Below, one piece after another: positions 60,385 through 64,000 of a stretch of 64,000 nt of DNA (positions within the stretch are counted from its first letter, which is position 1; each line of letters opens with the position of its first letter). Source of the DNA: CAYNWK01 sp964400875 (GTDB taxonomy: Bacteria; Chloroflexota; Anaerolineae; Anaerolineales; UBA4823); NCBI GenBank assembly GCA_964400875.1, contig CAYNWK010000008.1, forward strand, positions 4,204 through 68,203. Direction: 5' to 3'. Below the pieces are notes generated by a model. The model was given only the letters and a program-made list of their open reading frames with translations. It searched no databases and was not told where the DNA came from. The translations under genes were made by a program, and so were the position numbers.

Positions 60385-61092
60385 TCATAAACCGAGGTAT
60401 GCGCTGCGGACGTGCTCGTTTTTCTGCAGGTCCGCGCTGGCGCCGGAAAGTACGATCTGGCCTTGCTCGAGCACGTAGGCCCGGTCGGTGATCTTTAACG
60501 TGGTATTCACGTTTTGTTCGACGAGCAGAATGGTCACCCCTTCCTGGCGGAGCGTTTCCAGTGCATGGAATACGTCCATCGTCAGGTTTGGCGCCAGTCC
60601 CAGAGAAGGTTCGTCAACCAGCATCAACTTGGGGAAAGACATCATGCCGCGGCCGATGGCCAGCATCTTGCGCTCGCCGCCGCTTAGCGTGCCGGCCAGT
60701 TGATCCTTTCTCTCGGCCAGCCTGGGGAACAGCGAATAGACGGAATCGATGCCGCGCTGGATGGCGCGCTGATCTCTGATGATGTAGGCGCCTAACAGAA
60801 GGTTTTCTTCCACCGACATACCGGTGAATAAGTTCAAGCTTTCACTGATGTAGCTGACCCCCATTTCGCTGCTGACCCGGTTGGCCTCCATGTTGGCCAC
60901 GGAATGGTCCCCGATCAGGATATCTCCTGAGCTCGGATGCAGTAAACCGGCGACGGTCCGCAAGGTCGTGGTCTTGCCGGCGCCGTTCGGCCCCACCAGG
61001 GCGACGAACTCGCCATCTGCCACGTTCAAAGTTACATCCCACAAAACTTGCAGGAAACCATAAGCGGCGTTGATATTTTTGATCTCTAACAA
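60385..61092 (-). CDS. livF: Branched-chain-type ABC ATPase LivF
   Basis: A 235-residue ATPase: Walker A GPNGAGKTT (about 34-42), signature TLSGGERKMLAIGRGM, Walker B LMLVDEPSLGLAP, and the LivF-type ending LEQGQIVLSGASADLQKNEHVRSAYLG. The TTG start has AGGAGGA 5-6 nt upstream. Confidence 0.93.
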   Translation of the reverse strand: MLEIKNINAAYGFLQVLWDVTLNVADGEFVALVGPNGAGKTTTLRTVAGLLHPSSGDILIGDHSVANMEANRVSSEMGVSYISESLNLFTGMSVEENLLLGAYIIRDQRAIQRGIDSVYSLFPRLAERKDQLAGTLSGGERKMLAIGRGMMSFPKLMLVDEPSLGLAPNLTMDVFHALETLRQEGVTILLVEQNVNTTLKITDRAYVLEQGQIVLSGASADLQKNEHVRSAYLGL

Positions 61093-61123
61093 GGTTGTCC
61101 TCCTGCGCGCCGCGGAGCGCGGA

Positions 61124-61864
61124 TCACAGCATGTAGTCCTCGCCCAGGTACGCCTCGGTCACCTTGGGGTCGTGGGCGACTTCGCTGGGGGTGCCCTGAG
61201 CGATCTCGGTGCCGTACTGGATGACCATGACCCGGTCGCATAACCCCATGATCACCTTCATGATGTGCTCGACCATCAGGATGCTCACCCCGCTGTCGCG
61301 AATCCTACGGATGACATCCATCAGTTCGTCCAGCTCGCCGGTGGCAAGCCCGGCAGCCAGCTCGTCCAGCAGGAGCAGCTTAGGCTGGCTGGCCAAGGCG
61401 CGCGCCAGGTCCAGCCGCTTAAGCTGCACGGTGTTTAGGTTTTCAGCCATGGTATCGGGGGGCATGGGGAACTCGACGTATTCGAGCATTTTCAGCCCCC
61501 AAGATTTGGGGTCGAAGACATTGCCGGTGCGGTTGCCGAAAATCGTGGCAACCATCACGTTTTCCAGCGCAGTCAGTTTGGGAAAAGGCTGCGATATCTG
61601 GAAAGTACGGCTCATTCCGGAGCGGCAGAGTACATCGGCGCTGTAACCGGTCATTTTCTCGCCCCGAAAGCTGACCATCCCTTCGGTAGGTGGGAAGGTC
61701 CCTGCGATGCAGTTCAGGTAAGTGGTCTTTCCAGCGCCGTTTGGGCCGATCAGCCCGACGATCTCCCCCTCGTTAACTTTTAACGTTACTTTGTTCACCG
61801 CCACCAGGCCACCGAACCGTTTGGTGATGTCCCTGGTATCCAGGATCACAGCGTTTCCAGGCAT
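61124..61864 (-). CDS. livG: Branched-chain-type ABC ATPase LivG
   Basis: A 246-residue ATPase with ITKRFGGLVAVNKVTLKVNEGEIVGLIGPNGAGKTT, a signature region diverged from LSGGQ (NLNTVQLKRLDLARALAS in place of the usual form), Walker B LLLLDELAAGLA and VEHIMKVIMGLCDRVMVIQYG. The signature loop has lost its canonical SGGQ, which is unusual and may mean reduced activity or reliance on LivF. It is separated from the binding protein gene by a hairpin. Confidence 0.9.
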   Translation of the reverse strand: MPGNAVILDTRDITKRFGGLVAVNKVTLKVNEGEIVGLIGPNGAGKTTYLNCIAGTFPPTEGMVSFRGEKMTGYSADVLCRSGMSRTFQISQPFPKLTALENVMVATIFGNRTGNVFDPKSWGLKMLEYVEFPMPPDTMAENLNTVQLKRLDLARALASQPKLLLLDELAAGLATGELDELMDVIRRIRDSGVSILMVEHIMKVIMGLCDRVMVIQYGTEIAQGTPSEVAHDPKVTEAYLGEDYML

Positions 61865-61903
61865 GCGAAACCTCTCTCAGATACTCGTTCGAAGGCCGAA
61901 ATT

Positions 61904-61933
61904 GGGGCGGTAAGTTTGGCTACTTACCGCCCC
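61904..61933 (-). terminator. 12-bp hairpin between binding-protein and livG genes
   Basis: GGGGCGGTAAGT (61904-61915) and ACTTACCGCCCC (61922-61933) pair perfectly. On the minus strand it follows the binding-protein stop. It probably stabilises or partly ends the transcript so that binding protein is made in excess. Confidence 0.65.
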
Positions 61934-61951
61934 CGTAGTTGGCCGCAGAAG

Positions 61952-63268
61952 CTACTTTGACTGGATGTCTGCGTTCTGGAATTCAGGCGGCCAGATGTAG
62001 AGCCCTTCGCCGTCCATGTACTGCAAGACGGGGAAGGTGTAGTAGCCCTTGCCCACGATGGGATCGGGCGGGTTGCTGAAGTCGTATTCGTTCATGACGA
62101 TGGCGCCATCGTCGGCCGTGAAGGTTAGTTCACCGGTCCAAACCTTGTCCCGAACCGTGGCGTAGACCGTTTCGCTGTTGAGCTCTCCGGCGTTGTCGAC
62201 GGTATCTTGGAGCACCTTCAGGAAGAAGTTCATGCCGTCGTAAGACAGACCACCCGAAGAGGGGCTGGGCACAAGGCCGCTCTTAGCCTCGAAGGCATCC
62301 GCGAACTGCAGGGATTCATCGGTCGTCCAACCGGGGATCTGGTCCAGGACGAAGTTTGAGGCGCTGCCGGTCAGCTCGTACCACTCACCTACCCAGCCCA
62401 ACCCGTCGGCGATGATCAGGGCATCTACGCCCACTTCATCAGCCTGTTTGATGAAGGCGGAGAGGGAGGGCGGCGCGGTGCTGGTGCCGGCGATCAAGGC
62501 CAGGTTCTCGTCCTTGAACTTGTTGAGCAGCGGGTAGAACTCGGTCTGATCGAGGGGGAAGTACTGGCGGTCAACGATCTCCCAACCAGCGGCTTCTAAC
62601 TGGCCGGCAAGGCCTTCGCCGAAGCTGCGGCCCCAGTCGGTGTCCTCGCCGTAGATGGCGGCGCGCTTCTCGTCCGGCGACCATGTCCCGGCAGCGATGG
62701 CGTCTTCCAGGGCTGTGACATAGTTCTGGGAAAGCTTATCTGGGGTCGGCCAGCCTTTGGTGGTCCAGTAGCCGTACTTCTCCTGGTCGGACTGGAACTT
62801 CTCGTTGACTACCTCGGTGGCGCCGAAGCCGAAGAAGTGCGGTATTTTGTGCTTGGCGTTGACCTCCATGACGGCTACGGCAACGGAGCTGTGCCAGTTG
62901 AGCACGCCGGCCTGGATGCCGTCCTGCACGATGGCTTCTTCATAAGCCCGGGTTGCTTTTTCGGGATCGGATTGGGAATCGACCCACACCGGCTCCAAGG
63001 TGTAATCGCCGATGGTGTAGTTCACGTTTTCCAACGCCATCTCGGCTGCTGTGCGGAATTCCTCACCTGTACGGGCGCTGGGGCCGGTGAAAGGGCCAAG
63101 AACGCCGAACTTGAAAACTTTTTCACCGCCCGCGGCAGGTTCTTCCATCGCCTCGGTGGGGGCGGGCTGCTCTTCCTCAGGGGCCTGGGGGGTCGCTGCT
63201 GTGCACTGCGCCAGTAACAGCGATAAGAGCAAAAACAGAACGATCAATCCATAACGCTTGGATTTCAT
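61952..63268 (-). CDS. ABC substrate-binding lipoprotein of the Liv family
   Basis: A 438-residue periplasmic-binding protein (type I fold). The signal peptide is a lipoprotein type with lipobox LLAQC (Cys 22), then a Thr/Pro/Glu-rich linker. Core features: FKFGVLGPFTGPSARTGEEFRTAAEMALE at the start of the fold, and AAIYGEDTDWGRSFGEGLAGQLEAAGWEIV. The ligand is unknown but probably the methylated substrate of the operon. AGGAGGAG precedes the ATG. Confidence 0.92.
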   Translation of the reverse strand: MKSKRYGLIVLFLLLSLLLAQCTAATPQAPEEEQPAPTEAMEEPAAGGEKVFKFGVLGPFTGPSARTGEEFRTAAEMALENVNYTIGDYTLEPVWVDSQSDPEKATRAYEEAIVQDGIQAGVLNWHSSVAVAVMEVNAKHKIPHFFGFGATEVVNEKFQSDQEKYGYWTTKGWPTPDKLSQNYVTALEDAIAAGTWSPDEKRAAIYGEDTDWGRSFGEGLAGQLEAAGWEIVDRQYFPLDQTEFYPLLNKFKDENLALIAGTSTAPPSLSAFIKQADEVGVDALIIADGLGWVGEWYELTGSASNFVLDQIPGWTTDESLQFADAFEAKSGLVPSPSSGGLSYDGMNFFLKVLQDTVDNAGELNSETVYATVRDKVWTGELTFTADDGAIVMNEYDFSNPPDPIVGKGYYTFPVLQYMDGEGLYIWPPEFQNADIQSK

Positions 63269-63472
63269 AGCCTAACTCCTCCTACAATTGAGAGTTTCTC
63301 TGTTCGAGCGAGTTCGGCCTGGAATCCCAGCCTGAGCCGGGCATTGCAGACCGGGGGTCGATCTGCGCCAGGGAACTCGCATCCTGGGAAACAAATCAAC
63401 CACAGTAAAGGGGAACTGATGGCTTAAATCGGTTTTCTGGAACCACCTCCTTGGATCATTTAACTGACGAGT

Positions 63473-63484
63473 TCGGTCGACCAA
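63473..63484. promoter_or_regulatory. Near-palindrome TCGGTC-GACCAA, possible GntR site
   Basis: A 12-bp inverted repeat with one mismatch lies in the leader after the terminator. On the minus strand TTGGTC could serve as a -35 box with a TAAATG -10 16 nt later, giving a second promoter inside the leader. FCD-type GntR proteins often bind such sites. Confidence 0.35.
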
Positions 63485-63571
63485 TGAATTTGACAAGACT
63501 TATTCAGTTTCCGGGTGGTGGATCATCACAACGGGCACAAACCAACCACCCGATAACGCACAACCAGTGAC

Positions 63572-63604
63572 AAAAAAAGAGCGAGCGCACAAGCTGCTCC
63601 CTCT
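63572..63604 (-). terminator. Intrinsic terminator, riboswitch expression platform
   Basis: On the minus strand AGAG-G-GAGC and GCTC-G-CTCT form a stem (63604-63596 with 63586-63578) around an AGCTTGTGC loop, directly followed by seven T (63578-63572). It lies between the cobalamin aptamer core and the transporter operon. Confidence 0.75.
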
Positions 63605-63637
63605 CCTCGGAGGTGCGAATAACTAAAACGAACTCCA

Positions 63638-63800
63638 AATCGAGCGGTCTGGCTGATTAATCGAGCCAAGCGGTAAGAAACTCGACTAACTCACAGTTGC
63701 GGGACAGCGCCGGATTTCCAGGATTCATCTGGTCACCGGACTTCGCTCAAGTTTGTGGGCGGCCTGGTGCCGGAGGGCGAGTGCATTCAAAGCAGCGGTC
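63638..63800 (-). ncRNA. Cobalamin riboswitch
   Basis: On the minus strand the segment 63719-63690 reads GGAAATCCGGCGCTGTCCCG then CAACTGTGAG, the conserved core of cobalamin riboswitches (GAAAUCCGG, GCUGUCCCGCAACUGUGA). A B12-box-like AGCCAGACCGCTCG follows at 63654-63641, more diverged than the classical form. The boundaries are approximate. It controls the transporter-methyltransferase operon, most likely by choosing whether the terminator at 63572-63604 forms. The 5' half is less certain. Confidence 0.8.
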
Positions 63801-63955
63801 GGCTGGCAGGTATGACAACCAGGAACGAAAAACCGCCGGAAGTGGCGCGTATGGCTTGCACACCCCGACGGTACTTATGCGGTTGGCTGCTTGAAAATCC
63901 GGCATCATTAATAATATCCAGGTTCGCCGAGATCATACTTCAAGAATATATTGCT

Positions 63956-63984
63956 AATATATCAAAAAACGATTTGCCTGTCAA
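63956..63984 (-). promoter_or_regulatory. Near-consensus promoter of the riboswitch-operon transcript
   Basis: On the minus strand TTGACA (63984-63979) and TATATT (63961-63956) are exactly 17 nt apart. The transcript would pass through the cobalamin riboswitch before the binding-protein gene, giving a leader of about 680 nt. Confidence 0.75.
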
Positions 63985-64000
63985 TACGGTTAGGTCGAGC

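Noticed and set aside
63272..63496. Minus-strand open frame of 74 codons in the operon leader
   Set aside because: Composition is not protein-like (many Arg, Pro and Ser in no pattern) and it fits the untranslated leader better.
63697..63894. Plus-strand open frame of 65 codons
   Set aside because: It runs antisense through the cobalamin riboswitch core; no ribosome binding site or protein-like pattern.
1..64000. CRISPR arrays, insertion sequences, rRNA and tRNA genes
   Set aside because: No regularly spaced direct repeats, transposase-like proteins, or recognisable rRNA or tRNA sequence were seen; a tRNA scan could still find one missed by eye.

Overview
The window looks like one scaffold piece of a metagenome-assembled, GC-rich bacterial genome, most likely a member of the Chloroflexota (Anaerolineae-like). 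This is inferred from gene content: large STAND ATPases with Thr/Pro-rich stalks, LysM surface proteins, many GTG/TTG starts, DUF5666 and DUF4910 proteins, and a corrinoid methyltransferase cluster. No rRNA, tRNA, CRISPR array or insertion sequence was seen. A 10-base N run at 38268-38277 inside poly-G/poly-C sequence marks an assembly gap, so synteny across about 38.2-38.4 kb is not proven.

Region by region. 0-13.9 kb: a LysM surface protein with a long structured leader; an SDR/GNAT pair; HEAT and DinB proteins; an encapsulated-ferritin-type protein with no shell gene; a lipid kinase-PHP-uracil-DNA glycosylase operon; a metallothionein-like small protein; a group II decarboxylase; and an ECF sigma factor with a very large membrane-bound anti-sigma partner. 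14-23.5 kb: the two subunits of an aconitase X enzyme, a DUF5666 surface protein, a PhnD-like protein, an NB-ARC STAND protein with an amyloid-signalling-like N-terminal motif and a predicted fibronectin III ectodomain, and a ferritin-like protein. 23.5-27.8 kb: a 1,325-residue STAND/TPR ATPase coupled to a small membrane protein that seems to share a short motif with it. 28-38 kb: an AhpD-like protein; a TetR/MFS pair with matching operators; a DUF4910-formyltransferase-MFS operon; and a DrrAB-type ABC exporter. 38.4-42.4 kb: small enzymes, an acyltransferase and a methyltransferase.

42.4-64 kb is the most notable part: eighteen co-directional genes on the minus strand. They run from a branched-chain-type ABC transporter (binding protein, LivG, LivF, LivH, LivM) through a methyltetrahydrofolate:corrinoid methyltransferase, a GntR regulator, formate-tetrahydrofolate ligase, two corrinoid proteins, two non-pyrrolysine MttB-family methyltransferases, a DUF1638 protein, two HyuA-like proteins, a second GntR regulator, a RACo-type corrinoid activator and a DMT exporter. 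Upstream lie a near-consensus promoter, a cobalamin-riboswitch core and an intrinsic terminator. The simplest reading is uptake of a methylated (probably quaternary amine) compound, demethylation through corrinoid proteins, methyl transfer to tetrahydrofolate, and recovery of ATP and formate by formate-tetrahydrofolate ligase, with the whole set tied to cobalamin supply. The substrate cannot be read from the sequence.
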